Assembly: GCA_018240595.1 (NCBI GenBank)
Contig: JAFEFL010000042.1
Coordinates: 1 to 64,000 of the forward strand
Direction of reading: 5' to 3'
DNA from: Pseudomonadota bacterium
Lineage (GTDB): Bacteria; Pseudomonadota; Alphaproteobacteria; Rhizobiales; Xanthobacteraceae
Length of the DNA stretch: 64,000 nucleotides
The position numbers and the translations under genes are program-made. Of this stretch, positions 36,300-44,657 are shown one piece after another. The notes beneath the pieces are model-generated. The model was not told the origin of the DNA, did not search any database, and worked only from the letters and a program-made list of their open reading frames with translations. How positions within the stretch are numbered: position 1 is the first letter of the stretch; each line of letters starts with the position of its first letter.

Positions 36300-37265
36300 T
36301 TACAGCTCGATATTCGCGTCCTTGATGAGCGGAGCCCACTTCTTGAGCTCGTTGTCGATGAAGGTCTTGAGGTCGTCCGGCGAGCCGCCGATGGCATCCA
36401 TGCCGTTCTGCTGCAGGCTCTTCTTACCCTGCTCGCTGACCAGCCAATCATTGACGATCTTGTTGACCTTGGTGGCGACCTCCTTCGGCGTGCCCTTGGG
36501 CGCGAGGATCGCGTACCAGGCCGAGGCGTCGAAGCCGGGCAGGCCGACCGAGGTCGCCGTCGGCACGTCGGGCAGCTGGAACGACGGTGTGGTGGTGGTC
36601 ACCGCGAGCGCGTTCAGCTTGCCCTCCTTCACCAGCGGCACATAGGTCGTCAGGAAGTCGATGGCGACGTCGACATGGCCGCCGAGCAGGTCGGTCATCA
36701 GCGGCGAGGTGCCGCGATACGGCACGTCGGTGACCTTCACGTTGCCGAGCTTCTGCAGGAACACCGTGGTGATGTGGCCGAGCGTGCCCTTGCCCGGGTG
36801 ACCGATGTTCAGCTTTCCGGGGTTGGCTTTGGCGAAGTCGAGCAGCTCCTTCAACGTTTTGAAGCCGCCCGGCTTGGCGACGATGATGAGCGGCGACTTC
36901 GACACCAGGACGACGGGCGAGAGATCGGCCGCCGGGTCGTACTGCATCGACTTGTACATCAGCTTGTTCAGCGCCGCCGGCGCCGGCGTCGAGAACAGGA
37001 AGGTGTAGCCGTCGGGCTTGGCCTTGGCGACGTAAGCGCCGCCGATATTGCCGCCGGCGCCGGAGCGGTTCTCGACGATCACCGTCTGGCCGAGCTTTTC
37101 CTGGAGCGCCTGCGCGATCTCGCGCGCGATGATGTCGGCATTGCCGCCGGCCGGGAACGGCACGACCATCGAGATCGTGCGGCTCGGCCAATTGTCCTGG
37201 GCCCACGCCGAGCTGCACAACAGGCTCAAAGCGATGGCAGCGCAAACCTGCAGAAATTTCTTCAT
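36300..37265 (-). CDS. Tripartite tricarboxylate transporter (TctC/Bug family) binding protein
   Basis: A 321-residue periplasmic binding protein. The Sec signal is MKKFLQVCAAIALSLLCSSAWA. Bug-family segments are WPSRTISMVVPFPAGGNADIIAR, VIVENRSGAGGNIGG and PYRGTSPLMTDLLGGHVDVAID. It captures carboxylates with high affinity. No TctA/TctB membrane partners are in the window, as is usual for orphan Bug proteins. GGGAGGAG precedes the ATG. It is divergent from an IclR regulator, with a pair of matching operators between them. Confidence 0.93.
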   Translation of the reverse strand: MKKFLQVCAAIALSLLCSSAWAQDNWPSRTISMVVPFPAGGNADIIAREIAQALQEKLGQTVIVENRSGAGGNIGGAYVAKAKPDGYTFLFSTPAPAALNKLMYKSMQYDPAADLSPVVLVSKSPLIIVAKPGGFKTLKELLDFAKANPGKLNIGHPGKGTLGHITTVFLQKLGNVKVTDVPYRGTSPLMTDLLGGHVDVAIDFLTTYVPLVKEGKLNALAVTTTTPSFQLPDVPTATSVGLPGFDASAWYAILAPKGTPKEVATKVNKIVNDWLVSEQGKKSLQQNGMDAIGGSPDDLKTFIDNELKKWAPLIKDANIEL

Positions 37266-37287
37266 CGGCTCCTCCCGGAATTCTTAC

Positions 37288-37306
37288 CGTTCCGCAGGAC
37301 GGAACG
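37288..37306. promoter_or_regulatory. Candidate IclR operator 1
   Basis: CGTTCCG-cagga-CGGAACG, a perfect palindrome 23 bases upstream of the TctC-type ATG. The core GTTCCGCAGG recurs at 37370. Confidence 0.65.
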
Positions 37307-37369
37307 TGAGTTTTGTTTACGCATATTGTTTGCAGCCGTCCCGGCATTTTGCCATAGGTAATCATCCTC

Positions 37370-37386
37370 GTTCCGCAGGGTGGAAT
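37370..37386. promoter_or_regulatory. Candidate IclR operator 2
   Basis: GTTCCGCAGGGTGGAAT repeats the operator-1 motif 81 bases away, ending eight bases before the regulator's ATG. This suggests autoregulation and cooperative binding across the divergent promoter. Confidence 0.6.
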
Positions 37387-37394
37387 TTTGGCTC

Positions 37395-38171
37395 ATGCCG
37401 CTCAGGACCGACACCGTCGAGGCGGCGGCGCGCACCTTGCGCCTGCTCGAAGAGCTCAACCGCCACCGCGTCGCCTCGCTCGACCAGTTGCACAAGGCGA
37501 CGTCGCTGCCGAAATCGACGCTGGTGCGGCTGCTCAAGTCGCTGTGCGCCATGGGCTATGTGGCCAATGACCGGCGTCAGGGCGGCTACGCGGTCACGTC
37601 CCGGGTCAAGTCGCTGAGCAACGGTTTTCGCGGCGATCCGCTGGTGGTCGAGGCGGCGCGGCCCTGGGCCATCGCCTTTACCCGCCAGCATCAATGGCCG
37701 GTGGCGATCGCCGTGCGCGACGGACTTTCCATGGCGATCCGCTTCAGCACGATCCCGGACAGTCCGGTGTCGCCGTTCCACGCCACCGTCAATACGCGGC
37801 TCAGCCTGCTCGGCCGGGCGCTGGGCCGCGCCTATGTCGCATTCTGTCCGGCGCGCGAACGCCGCAAGCTGCTCGACATGCTGGCGATATCGCCGGAAGC
37901 CGAGGACGCACCGGCGCGCGACCGCGCCCGCATCTTGGCGATGCTGTCGGCGATCCGCCGTCAGGGCCACGCCGAGCGCGATCCGCTGGTCGAGCCGCGT
38001 TCATCCGCCACCATCGCCGTGCCCATTGTCGTCGACAACAAGGTGCTGGCGACGGCCGGCATGACTTACTTCAAATCGGCGATCCGGCCCGAGGACATCG
38101 CCACGCGCTATGTGCCGTCGATGGTCGGGCTCGGCCGCAGCATCGCGACGAGCGTGCAGGCGCTGATGTGA
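37395..38171 (+). CDS. IclR-family transcriptional regulator
   Basis: A 258-residue regulator with an N-terminal winged HTH (LRLLEELNRHRVASLDQLHK...LPKSTLVRLLKSLCAMGYV) and a C-terminal GAF-like IclR effector domain. ATG 37395 is chosen; GTG 37380 lies inside operator 2 and is less likely. It is divergent from the TctC/BKACE genes, which it probably controls, and is 87 bases upstream of an SDR gene in the same direction. Confidence 0.9.
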   Translation: MPLRTDTVEAAARTLRLLEELNRHRVASLDQLHKATSLPKSTLVRLLKSLCAMGYVANDRRQGGYAVTSRVKSLSNGFRGDPLVVEAARPWAIAFTRQHQWPVAIAVRDGLSMAIRFSTIPDSPVSPFHATVNTRLSLLGRALGRAYVAFCPARERRKLLDMLAISPEAEDAPARDRARILAMLSAIRRQGHAERDPLVEPRSSATIAVPIVVDNKVLATAGMTYFKSAIRPEDIATRYVPSMVGLGRSIATSVQALM

Positions 38172-38258
38172 GCGGCGCCTTGTATCGGCCGCCACCGCCG
38201 CCATACTGTGCGCAAGGCGGCGCTGCATTTCGCACGATAGCGATCAAGGAAACACGAC

Positions 38259-39044
38259 ATGGATTATGGTTTGGCGGGCAAGTCGGCGATCGTGACCGGC
38301 GCAAGCCGCGGGCTCGGCGCGGCGATCGCGGAAGCGCTGGCACGCGAGGGCATGCGGCTTTTTCTCATCGCCCGCGACAGGGGCAAGCTCGATCAGGTTG
38401 CAGCGGATCTGTCCGGCCGCTTCAAGGTCAAGGTCGACGTTCACGCCGCCGACCTGACTGCCGCCGATGCGGTGGAGTCAGCGGCGAAGGCCGCGCTCAC
38501 GACGCTCGGTGCCGTCGACGTTCTGGTCAATTGCGCCGGCGCGGCCAAGCGCGGCGACTTCTTCAAGCTCACCGAGGACGACTGGGCGAGCGGCTTCGGC
38601 CTGAAGTTTTTCGGCACCGTGCGGCTGAGCCGCGCCATCTGGCCGGCGCTGGCGAAGAGCCGCGGCTCGATCGTTAATATCGCCGGCCTCGGCTCGCGCA
38701 TGCCGGCCGCCGACTTCACCATCGGCGGTTCGATCAACTCTGCCTTGCTGAATTTCACCAAGGCGCTGTCCGAAGTCGGCGTCCGCGACGGCGTCAGGGT
38801 CAACGCCATAAACCCCGGCTACTTCATGACCGACCGCATCACGCAGTCACTGCGTTCGGAATCGGAGCGCACCGGAAAACCCGCCGACGAGGCGGCGCAA
38901 GCCTTGCTGACCCGGCTCGGCGTCACGCGATTCGGCCGCCCCGAAGAAGTCGGCAATCTCGTCGCCTTCATGGTCTCGGAACAGGCGAGCTATCTCAATG
39001 GCGCCGCTATTGAACTCGACAGCGGCGTGCGGCGGGATATTTGA
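38259..39044 (+). CDS. SDR-fold protein lacking the catalytic Tyr-x3-Lys
   Basis: A 261-residue Rossmann-fold protein with intact TGASRGLG (13-20), NCAGA (91-95) and the C-terminal [10 protein letters not shown], all typical of classical SDRs. At the active site, where Y-x-x-x-K is expected before LLNFTKAL, it reads G156-G-S-I-N160. Both catalytic Tyr and Lys are therefore missing. It may use another mechanism, or act as a binding or regulatory protein. It lies downstream of the IclR gene and may belong to the BKACE/TctC pathway. Confidence 0.82.
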   Translation: MDYGLAGKSAIVTGASRGLGAAIAEALAREGMRLFLIARDRGKLDQVAADLSGRFKVKVDVHAADLTAADAVESAAKAALTTLGAVDVLVNCAGAAKRGDFFKLTEDDWASGFGLKFFGTVRLSRAIWPALAKSRGSIVNIAGLGSRMPAADFTIGGSINSALLNFTKALSEVGVRDGVRVNAINPGYFMTDRITQSLRSESERTGKPADEAAQALLTRLGVTRFGRPEEVGNLVAFMVSEQASYLNGAAIELDSGVRRDI

Positions 39045-39069
39045 TCGGGAGGACGACGGCCCGAGGGCG

Positions 39070-39159
39070 TGGCGGAGAGAGAGGGATTCGAACCCTCGAT
39101 ACGGTTTCCCGTATACACGCTTTCCAAGCGTGCGCCTTCAGCCACTCGGCCACCTCTCC
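39070..39159 (-). tRNA. tRNA-Ser (anticodon GGA)
   Basis: The minus strand folds as a class II tRNA. The acceptor starts GGAGAGG, the D arm is GGCCGAGTGGCTGAAGG, and the anticodon stem-loop CACGCTTGGAAAGCGTG carries GGA. A long variable arm (TATACGGGAAACCGTA) and T arm GAGGGTTCGAATCCCTC follow. The 3' discriminator G and CCA are encoded. The anticodon reads UCC/UCU serine codons. Confidence 0.95.
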
Positions 39160-39218
39160 AGACTCGCATCACCTAAAGGCGCACGCACCTTTCGTAAAGA
39201 CGCGCGCGTAGCGCGCTG

Positions 39219-39252
39219 GTGCGCCTTCAGCCACTCGGCCACCTCTCCAGAC
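39219..39252 (-). repeat. Duplicated 5' fragment of the tRNA-Ser
   Basis: 34 bases identical to 39130-39163, covering the tRNA 5' flank, acceptor strand and D arm. The copy sits 60 bases upstream of the intact tRNA in transcription order and then diverges. It is probably the remnant of a tandem tRNA duplication or of an insertion event. It cannot fold as a tRNA. Confidence 0.8.
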
Positions 39253-39477
39253 CAAACCGTCGTGACGGGGCTAACCGCCTTCGTCAAGCACGCTTCGGCG
39301 CGCCGGTTCCTGACAGCCGCCGCGCCAATTGGCAAGCGGCAAGACAGGCCGGTCCGGCGCCGCTAACCTGCATATTCCTGTTGTGATTGCAATGGCTTGC
39401 CGCCACAAAAGGCGGCGAAGCGCCGGGCCGGATGAGAATTGCCCTTCCGGCCGCGCCGCGAGGTATAGACAGCCGTC

Positions 39478-40116
39478 ATGAGCGACGTCCCCCATCCCCC
39501 GACCTTCGGCCTGGTGCTGGCCGGCGGCCTCGCCCGCCGCATGGGCGGCGGCGACAAGACGCTGACGAAAATCGGCCGCTCGACCATCATCGACCGGGTG
39601 CTGGCGGCGTTGTCCGGTCAGTGCGTCGATATCGTCATCAACGCCAATGGCGATCCGGCGCGCTTTGCCGACACCGGCTGCGTCGTCGTCCCCGACAGCC
39701 TGCCGGATTTCCCCGGGCCTCTCGCCGGCATTCTGGCCGGGCTCGACTGGCTGGCGGCGCAGGACAACGGCGTCGAGTGGCTGCTCAGCGTGCCGGGCGA
39801 TTGCCCGTTCCTGCCCGACGACCTCACCGAGCGCCTGCACGAAGCGCGCCGCAAGATGGGCGCCGGCGTGCCGCTCGCCTGCGCGCGTTCCGGCGAATGG
39901 CGCCATCCGGTCGTCGGCCTGTGGCCACTGGCGCTGCGCGCCGATCTGCGCAAGGCGATCACCGAGGAAGGCGTGCGCGGCGTCGAGTTCTACACCGCGC
40001 GCCACGGCGTCGCGATCGCCGACTGGCCGGATCAGCCGTTCGATCCGTTCCTCAACGTCAACACGCCGGACGACGTCGCGAGAGCGCAAGCCATCGCCGC
40101 CGAACGGATGATCTAG
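39478..40116 (+). CDS. mobA: Molybdenum cofactor guanylyltransferase MobA
   Basis: A 212-residue nucleotidyltransferase that transfers GMP to molybdopterin to form MGD. GTP-binding LAGGLARRMGGGDKTL (about 14-29) is the family signature, followed by FPGPLAGILAGLDWL, PGDCPFLP (metal Asp) and NVNTPDD at the C-terminus. It is convergent with the moeA-mobB cluster, ten bases from the MBL gene. Together these form a Moco-finishing island. Confidence 0.95.
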   Translation: MSDVPHPPTFGLVLAGGLARRMGGGDKTLTKIGRSTIIDRVLAALSGQCVDIVINANGDPARFADTGCVVVPDSLPDFPGPLAGILAGLDWLAAQDNGVEWLLSVPGDCPFLPDDLTERLHEARRKMGAGVPLACARSGEWRHPVVGLWPLALRADLRKAITEEGVRGVEFYTARHGVAIADWPDQPFDPFLNVNTPDDVARAQAIAAERMI

Positions 40117-40126
40117 AGATCGGCGT

Positions 40127-41077
40127 CTAAAGATGCACGGCCGTGCCGAACTCCGGCACGCGCACATCGAGATCGCGGCCCGCGAGCGCCGCTTCCAGCG
40201 TGCGCAGCGGTTCGTGATAACCGTCATCGGCGAGATGAAACACGCCGTAGTGGATCGGCACCGTGACGCGCGAATTCAGGATCGTCGCCGCCTCGACGGC
40301 CTGATGCGGATCCATGTGCACGACCGACATGAACCAGCGCGGCAGATAGGCGCCGATCGGCAACAGCGACAGGTCGGGTGGGCCGAAGCGCTCGCGAATG
40401 GCCGCGAAGTGCTCGCCGAATGCGGAGTCGCCAGCGAAATAGACCGTGCCCGCCGGCGCTTGCACGACAAAGCCGCCCCACAGGCTCTTGTTCTGGTCGA
40501 ACGGTCCACGCGCCGACGCGTGCTCGGCCGGCACATAGGTCACCGTGACGCCGCCGCCGAGCGTGTCGCTGTGCCACCAGTCGAGTTCGCGGACGTTGTG
40601 GCACGGCGTGATGGCACCGACCTTGAGTCCGGTAATCAGACGCGGCCGGTCGCGCTGCTCGAGACGCGCGAGCGTGGCGCGGTCGAGATGGTCGTAGTGG
40701 CAATGACTGAGTAGCACGACGTCGAGCGGCGGCAGGTCGTCGAGCGCCAGCGGCGGCGGGCAGCGCCGCTTGGCGCCGAGCCAGGAGGTCGGCCCGGCGC
40801 GCTGCGACCACATCGGATCGGTGATGATGTTCAGCCCCGCGACCTGCAGCAGCACGGTGGCGTGGCCCATCGGCGTCACCCTGATGCCATCGGTGACGCG
40901 TTCAACGGGCTTGTCGGCCTGCGCGCCGGGAATGTGTTCCGGCCAGGGCGCCGCATTATGCGTGCGCAGCAGGCGCCAGACATCGCCGCGCGTCAGCGCC
41001 CGGCCGCTCTTGTTGACGAAACGCCCGCCGATGCGGCGCGCGCCCGCGAATGGATGGTCCGTCGGCGCGACCTTCAT
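40127..41077 (-). CDS. MBL-fold metallohydrolase (NAPE-PLD/UlaG-like)
   Basis: A 316-residue metallo-beta-lactamase-fold protein. The zinc motif is H125-C-H127-Y-D129-H130 (SHCHYDHLD), with GHATVLLQVAGLNIITDPMWS before it and YFAGDSAFG, MDPHQAVEA and PIHYGVFHL after it. The pattern resembles the NAPE-phospholipase D-like group in bacteria. Its ATG overlaps the moeA stop (ATGA), so it is translated with moeA, although a cofactor-related role is not known. Confidence 0.88.
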   Translation of the reverse strand: MKVAPTDHPFAGARRIGGRFVNKSGRALTRGDVWRLLRTHNAAPWPEHIPGAQADKPVERVTDGIRVTPMGHATVLLQVAGLNIITDPMWSQRAGPTSWLGAKRRCPPPLALDDLPPLDVVLLSHCHYDHLDRATLARLEQRDRPRLITGLKVGAITPCHNVRELDWWHSDTLGGGVTVTYVPAEHASARGPFDQNKSLWGGFVVQAPAGTVYFAGDSAFGEHFAAIRERFGPPDLSLLPIGAYLPRWFMSVVHMDPHQAVEAATILNSRVTVPIHYGVFHLADDGYHEPLRTLEAALAGRDLDVRVPEFGTAVHL

Positions 41078-42363
41078 CCCATCAAGGCCGCGAAAGAGAG
41101 AAAGCCGGCACGATCGCCCGGCTCAATCGAAGTCTGGTCCTCGGGAAATTCGAGCAAACCGTCGGTCTCCGTCAGCGAGGTGAGAATGCCGGCGCCGTCC
41201 TGGGCATGCTTCACCGCCTCGATCTCGCCGTCGACGCCGCGCCGCAACGCCACACGGACATATTCGCGGCGGCCTTGCTTCTTGTCGTAGGCGAAGGCCA
41301 CGCGCACCGGCAGCGCCGTCAAATGTTGCGGCCGCGCGCCGGACAGACGCAGCAGCAGGGGTTTGACCACGCGCACGAAGGTGACGAACACCGCGACCGG
41401 GTTGCCTGGCAACCCGCAGAACGCGGCGCCGGCATGCGCCGCGTAATCCTTGCGCGGCGCGGCGCGGATCACGCCCATCGCCACCGGCTTGCCCGGCTTG
41501 ATGGCGATGCGCCAGAACACGAGGCTGCCGATCTTCTCGACAGCGGCGCGCACATGATCGGCTTCGCCGACCGACACGCCGCCCGAGGTGATGACGAGAT
41601 CGTGCCACGCCGCCGCCTTGGCCAGCGCCCGCGCCAACTCGGCCGGATCATCGGCGAGAATGCCGAGATCGGTGACGACCGCGCCGAGCTGCTCGAGCAG
41701 CGCCGACAGCAGATAGCGGTTGGAATCGAAGATCGCCGCGCCGGCGCGCTGCGTGCCGGGTTCAACGACTTCGTCGCCGGTCGAAAAGATCGCGACCTTC
41801 AGCCGCCGCCGCACTTCGACCTCGGTGATGCCGAGCGCTGCAAGCAGCGCAATGTGCTGCGCCTCGAGCACCGTGCCCGCCGGCAGCACGACGCGGCCGG
41901 CCGGCACATCCTCGCCGGTCAGCCGCCGGTTGGCGCCGATTGCCAGCCCTTCCGGCACCGTCACCGTATCGTCGGCGACCGTGACGTCTTCCTGCATGCA
42001 GACGGTATCGGCGCCGGCGGGCAGCGCCGCGCCGGTGAAGATGCGGATCGCCTGCTTCGGTCCCAGCGCTACGTCGGCACGCGCGCCGGCGGTGATCCGG
42101 CCGCTGACGGCGAGTGTCGTGTCGCCATGCGGATCGAGATCGGCATGGCGCACGGCGTAGCCATCGACGGCGGAATTATCGAACGGCGGCAGATCGAGCG
42201 GCGCCTTGATATCGCCGGCGGTGACGCGGCCGCGCGCGCCGCGCAGCGCCACGCGCTCGATCTCGGCGACCGGCGCGACGCGATCGGCAATCAGGCGCTC
42301 CATTTCGGGCAGCGTCAGCAGCGGCCGGGAGAACGCGAAGCAGTCGTCGGTCAAATGCGCCAT
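41074..42363 (-). CDS. moeA: Molybdopterin molybdotransferase MoeA
   Basis: A 429-residue enzyme that inserts molybdate into adenylated molybdopterin. Typical parts are PPFDNSAVDGYAVRHADL, GAALPAGADTVCMQEDV, IFSTGDEVVEPG, ITSGGVSVGEADHVRAAVE (Moco-binding domain) and FCGLPGNPVAVFVTF. It lies five bases after mobB and overlaps the MBL-fold gene. This is the canonical MoeA; a divergent paralogue lies at 43153-44277. Confidence 0.95.
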   Translation of the reverse strand: MAHLTDDCFAFSRPLLTLPEMERLIADRVAPVAEIERVALRGARGRVTAGDIKAPLDLPPFDNSAVDGYAVRHADLDPHGDTTLAVSGRITAGARADVALGPKQAIRIFTGAALPAGADTVCMQEDVTVADDTVTVPEGLAIGANRRLTGEDVPAGRVVLPAGTVLEAQHIALLAALGITEVEVRRRLKVAIFSTGDEVVEPGTQRAGAAIFDSNRYLLSALLEQLGAVVTDLGILADDPAELARALAKAAAWHDLVITSGGVSVGEADHVRAAVEKIGSLVFWRIAIKPGKPVAMGVIRAAPRKDYAAHAGAAFCGLPGNPVAVFVTFVRVVKPLLLRLSGARPQHLTALPVRVAFAYDKKQGRREYVRVALRRGVDGEIEAVKHAQDGAGILTSLTETDGLLEFPEDQTSIEPGDRAGFLSFAALMG

Positions 42364-42368
42364 CGACC

Positions 42369-43121
42369 CTAACCGGCCATCGCCCGCGCGACGTCGCCGA
42401 GTGTCGCCGCATGATCGAGCAGCAGGTCGGCGACCGCCTCGACGTCATTGAGATCGACCACCGGCACCTTTGCCTGCGGCACGGCGACATCCGCCGCAAT
42501 GGCGATGATATATGGATCCTCGGGATGGATTAGCGGTTTGCCGTTTTCGGCGCGATGAATTTCGATCTTCGGAAAGGCATCGCGCTTGAAGCCTTCGACC
42601 AGCACCAGATCGACCGGCGACATCTTCTCGATAAGATCGAGCAGGTTCCACTCGGCCTCGTCGCGCAGCTCGTGTAGGATGGCCCAGCGGCTCGCCGATG
42701 ACACGATCACCTCCGTCGCGCCGGCTTCGCGGTGCCTGAAGCTGTCCTTGCCGGGCCGGTCGAGATCGAAGCCGTGATGCGCGTGCTTGAGCGTCGAGAC
42801 GCGAAGCCCGCGCGCCTTGAGTACCGGAACGAGTTTGGTGATCAGCGTGGTCTTGCCGGAGCCGCTCCAGCCCGCCAGGCCGATGATGCGCATGTTCGCC
42901 TTGTCCTCATTCTGCGCCGTGGCGGTGCCCTCCGCCGAGCCGTAGAGATCCGGGCGCAGGATCGCGCGGTCGATGCCGGTTGCCGCCTCGACGGCAATGA
43001 CGCGGTCCGCCGGAATGCGGGCCCAGTTCGATACCGATGGCTGGGAGATGCCAATGCGGCGCGCCAGTTCGGTGACGCCGCCGACGGCGCGAATTGCTTC
43101 CTGAAGACCGCGGTTGGTCAT
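42369..43121 (-). CDS. mobB: MobB with an N-terminal Cro/YdaS-like HTH domain (fusion)
   Basis: A 250-residue protein. Residues 1-62 resemble a YdaS/Cro-type HTH (MTNRGLQEAIRAVGGVTELA, RRIGISQPSVSNWARIPADR). From Met77 on it is a full MobB P-loop GTPase: GLAGWSGSGKTTLITKL, HAHHGFDLDRPGKDS, VEGFKRDAFPKIE. MobB assists MGD formation. The reading frame is continuous. However, AAGG lies five bases before the internal ATG 42893, so a separate MobB could also be made. Typical MobB is about 170 residues, so the HTH is extra. Confidence 0.88.
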   Translation of the reverse strand: MTNRGLQEAIRAVGGVTELARRIGISQPSVSNWARIPADRVIAVEAATGIDRAILRPDLYGSAEGTATAQNEDKANMRIIGLAGWSGSGKTTLITKLVPVLKARGLRVSTLKHAHHGFDLDRPGKDSFRHREAGATEVIVSSASRWAILHELRDEAEWNLLDLIEKMSPVDLVLVEGFKRDAFPKIEIHRAENGKPLIHPEDPYIIAIAADVAVPQAKVPVVDLNDVEAVADLLLDHAATLGDVARAMAG

Positions 43122-43152
43122 GACGCAAATGTGCCCGCCTGGGTGCCGGCGT

Positions 43153-44277
43153 TCAAGGCCACGGCCTGACATGCACGATGGCGCCTTCCGCGTAACCGTC
43201 GATTTCCGCCGGAACCAGGATCCAGCCGTCCGAGCGCGTCAGCGCCGACAGCGGCAGGTACTTCGACGCCAGCGGATCGACCGAGTTCTGGATGCGGCGC
43301 ACCGGTACGATTTCGCAGAGCCCGACCGTGGACGACAGCTTGCGCGACAAGGTGAGCGGCTCGGACAGTTGCCGTTCTCCGCCCGGAATGCCGGCGAGCC
43401 GGTCCTGGATGCGTCGGCCGACGGTGAGCCACACCGCCAGCGCAGCGTCGAGCCGTCCCGGCAGCAGGAGGAGCGGCCGCGGACCGGCGAAGCCGAGCGC
43501 CGCGGTTTCGCCGGGCGAGATCGCCATGCCGTGGACGGCGAGTTCGCATTCGCGCGACAGCGTATGCACGCAGGTGTCGTTGCGCCCCGAGCCGGTGCCG
43601 CCGATGACCACCACGGCATCCGCCGCTTCCGACGCCAGAATGGTGCCGAGGTCGCGGCCCGCATCGTCAAGCTTGGCGGCGCCGCCGCGCCGTTCGATGT
43701 CGTCAGCGAGCAACCGTGCCGCCGCGGAAATGAAGCTGGATCCCCGCAGCGGCAGCACCCGAATGCGCGGCTCGCGCACGGCGACACGCGACAAACCGAT
43801 CGCCGCGAAAGCGGCGATGTCGGTCGGGCGCATGCGTTCGCCGGCGCGGCGCAGCGGGATCAGCGGATCGCTGTCGCCGCCGGCCTGCAGCACGCCGTCG
43901 CCCGGATTGACGGTAGCGAGCACCTTGGACAGGCCATTGGCGGAGCTCACCGCGTGAAATGGCGCGACAGCGTCGGCATCCGGCGGCAACGGCTGGCCGG
44001 CTTCGATGCGTTGCGGCGGATGCACGAGCGGCAACGGATTGTGGAGTGCGGCGCCGAGCGTGGCGTCGGCGGCGAGCGCCCAGCCATCGATCAACGCCAA
44101 CGCCGCCGTCGGCCGCGGCGGCGCCATGGCGTCGACCGCGAGCGCGCGGCCCGACGCGGCAGCGACATCCAGCGTACGCGGCGTCACTGCCTTGACGCGC
44201 AGATCGACCATCGCCGTGACGTCGGAGAGCGGCGCAAGCCGCGAAATCATCTGTATTGTCTCGGACGCCGCCGCCAT
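43153..44277 (-). CDS. MoeA-like molybdopterin-binding protein (divergent paralogue)
   Basis: A 374-residue protein with a weak MoeA/MoaB-like layout: LIDGWALAADAT corresponds to the MoeA DGYA region, DADAVAPFHAV to the ADTVV region, and VVIGGTGSGRNDTCVHTLS to the MPT-binding domain. The loops are degenerate compared with the true MoeA nearby. Its place beside mobB and moeA supports a Moco role, perhaps for a specific molybdoenzyme. The start at 44277 (MAAASETIQM) is chosen because upstream codons look non-coding. Confidence 0.75.
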   Translation of the reverse strand: MAAASETIQMISRLAPLSDVTAMVDLRVKAVTPRTLDVAAASGRALAVDAMAPPRPTAALALIDGWALAADATLGAALHNPLPLVHPPQRIEAGQPLPPDADAVAPFHAVSSANGLSKVLATVNPGDGVLQAGGDSDPLIPLRRAGERMRPTDIAAFAAIGLSRVAVREPRIRVLPLRGSSFISAAARLLADDIERRGGAAKLDDAGRDLGTILASEAADAVVVIGGTGSGRNDTCVHTLSRECELAVHGMAISPGETAALGFAGPRPLLLLPGRLDAALAVWLTVGRRIQDRLAGIPGGERQLSEPLTLSRKLSSTVGLCEIVPVRRIQNSVDPLASKYLPLSALTRSDGWILVPAEIDGYAEGAIVHVRPWP

Positions 44278-44352
44278 AATCCGCTCTTGACCGTCTTGGC
44301 CTTGATGGGTTGTCAGTCTAGCGCAGCACCGCCGCGGACAGGAGCTTTGGCG

Positions 44353-44577
44353 TTGACCGAAAAAACCATGGACATGCGCGGGCTCAAATGCCCCCTGCCC
44401 ACGCTTTTGGTGAAGAAGGCGCTGACGGCGCTGGCTCCCGGCGACCTGATCGTAGCCGAGTGCACCGATCCGATGGCGGCGATCGACATCCCCCACGCAG
44501 TGCGGGAAAGCGGCGACATCCTCGAAGGCAAGGAGCTGGGTCAGGACCTGCTGACCTTCCGGATTCGCAAAAAGTAG
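44353..44577 (+). CDS. TusA-family sulfur carrier protein
   Basis: A 74-residue SirA/TusA-fold protein with the active Cys in CPLP (C13, MDMRGLKCPLPTLLVKKAL). It accepts persulfide sulfur for tRNA thiolation or molybdoenzyme maturation. The start is taken as TTG 44353 because AGGAG lies nine bases upstream; ATG 44368 has no site. It is divergent from the MoeA-like gene, where a sulfur carrier would make sense for Moco sulfuration, but this is inference. Confidence 0.88.
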   Translation: MTEKTMDMRGLKCPLPTLLVKKALTALAPGDLIVAECTDPMAAIDIPHAVRESGDILEGKELGQDLLTFRIRKK

Positions 44578-44657
44578 CCCGCTGCGTGTTCCGTCCGGCC
44601 AAATCGACTTCCGGTTGAAGCGGTTGTGGATTATCATCGATGCTCGCATGGAGACAT

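Noticed and set aside
39138..39335. Small frame containing [10 protein letters not shown]
   Set aside because: This peptide is the well-known translation of tRNA-Ser sequence; it covers the tRNA and its fragment and is not a protein.
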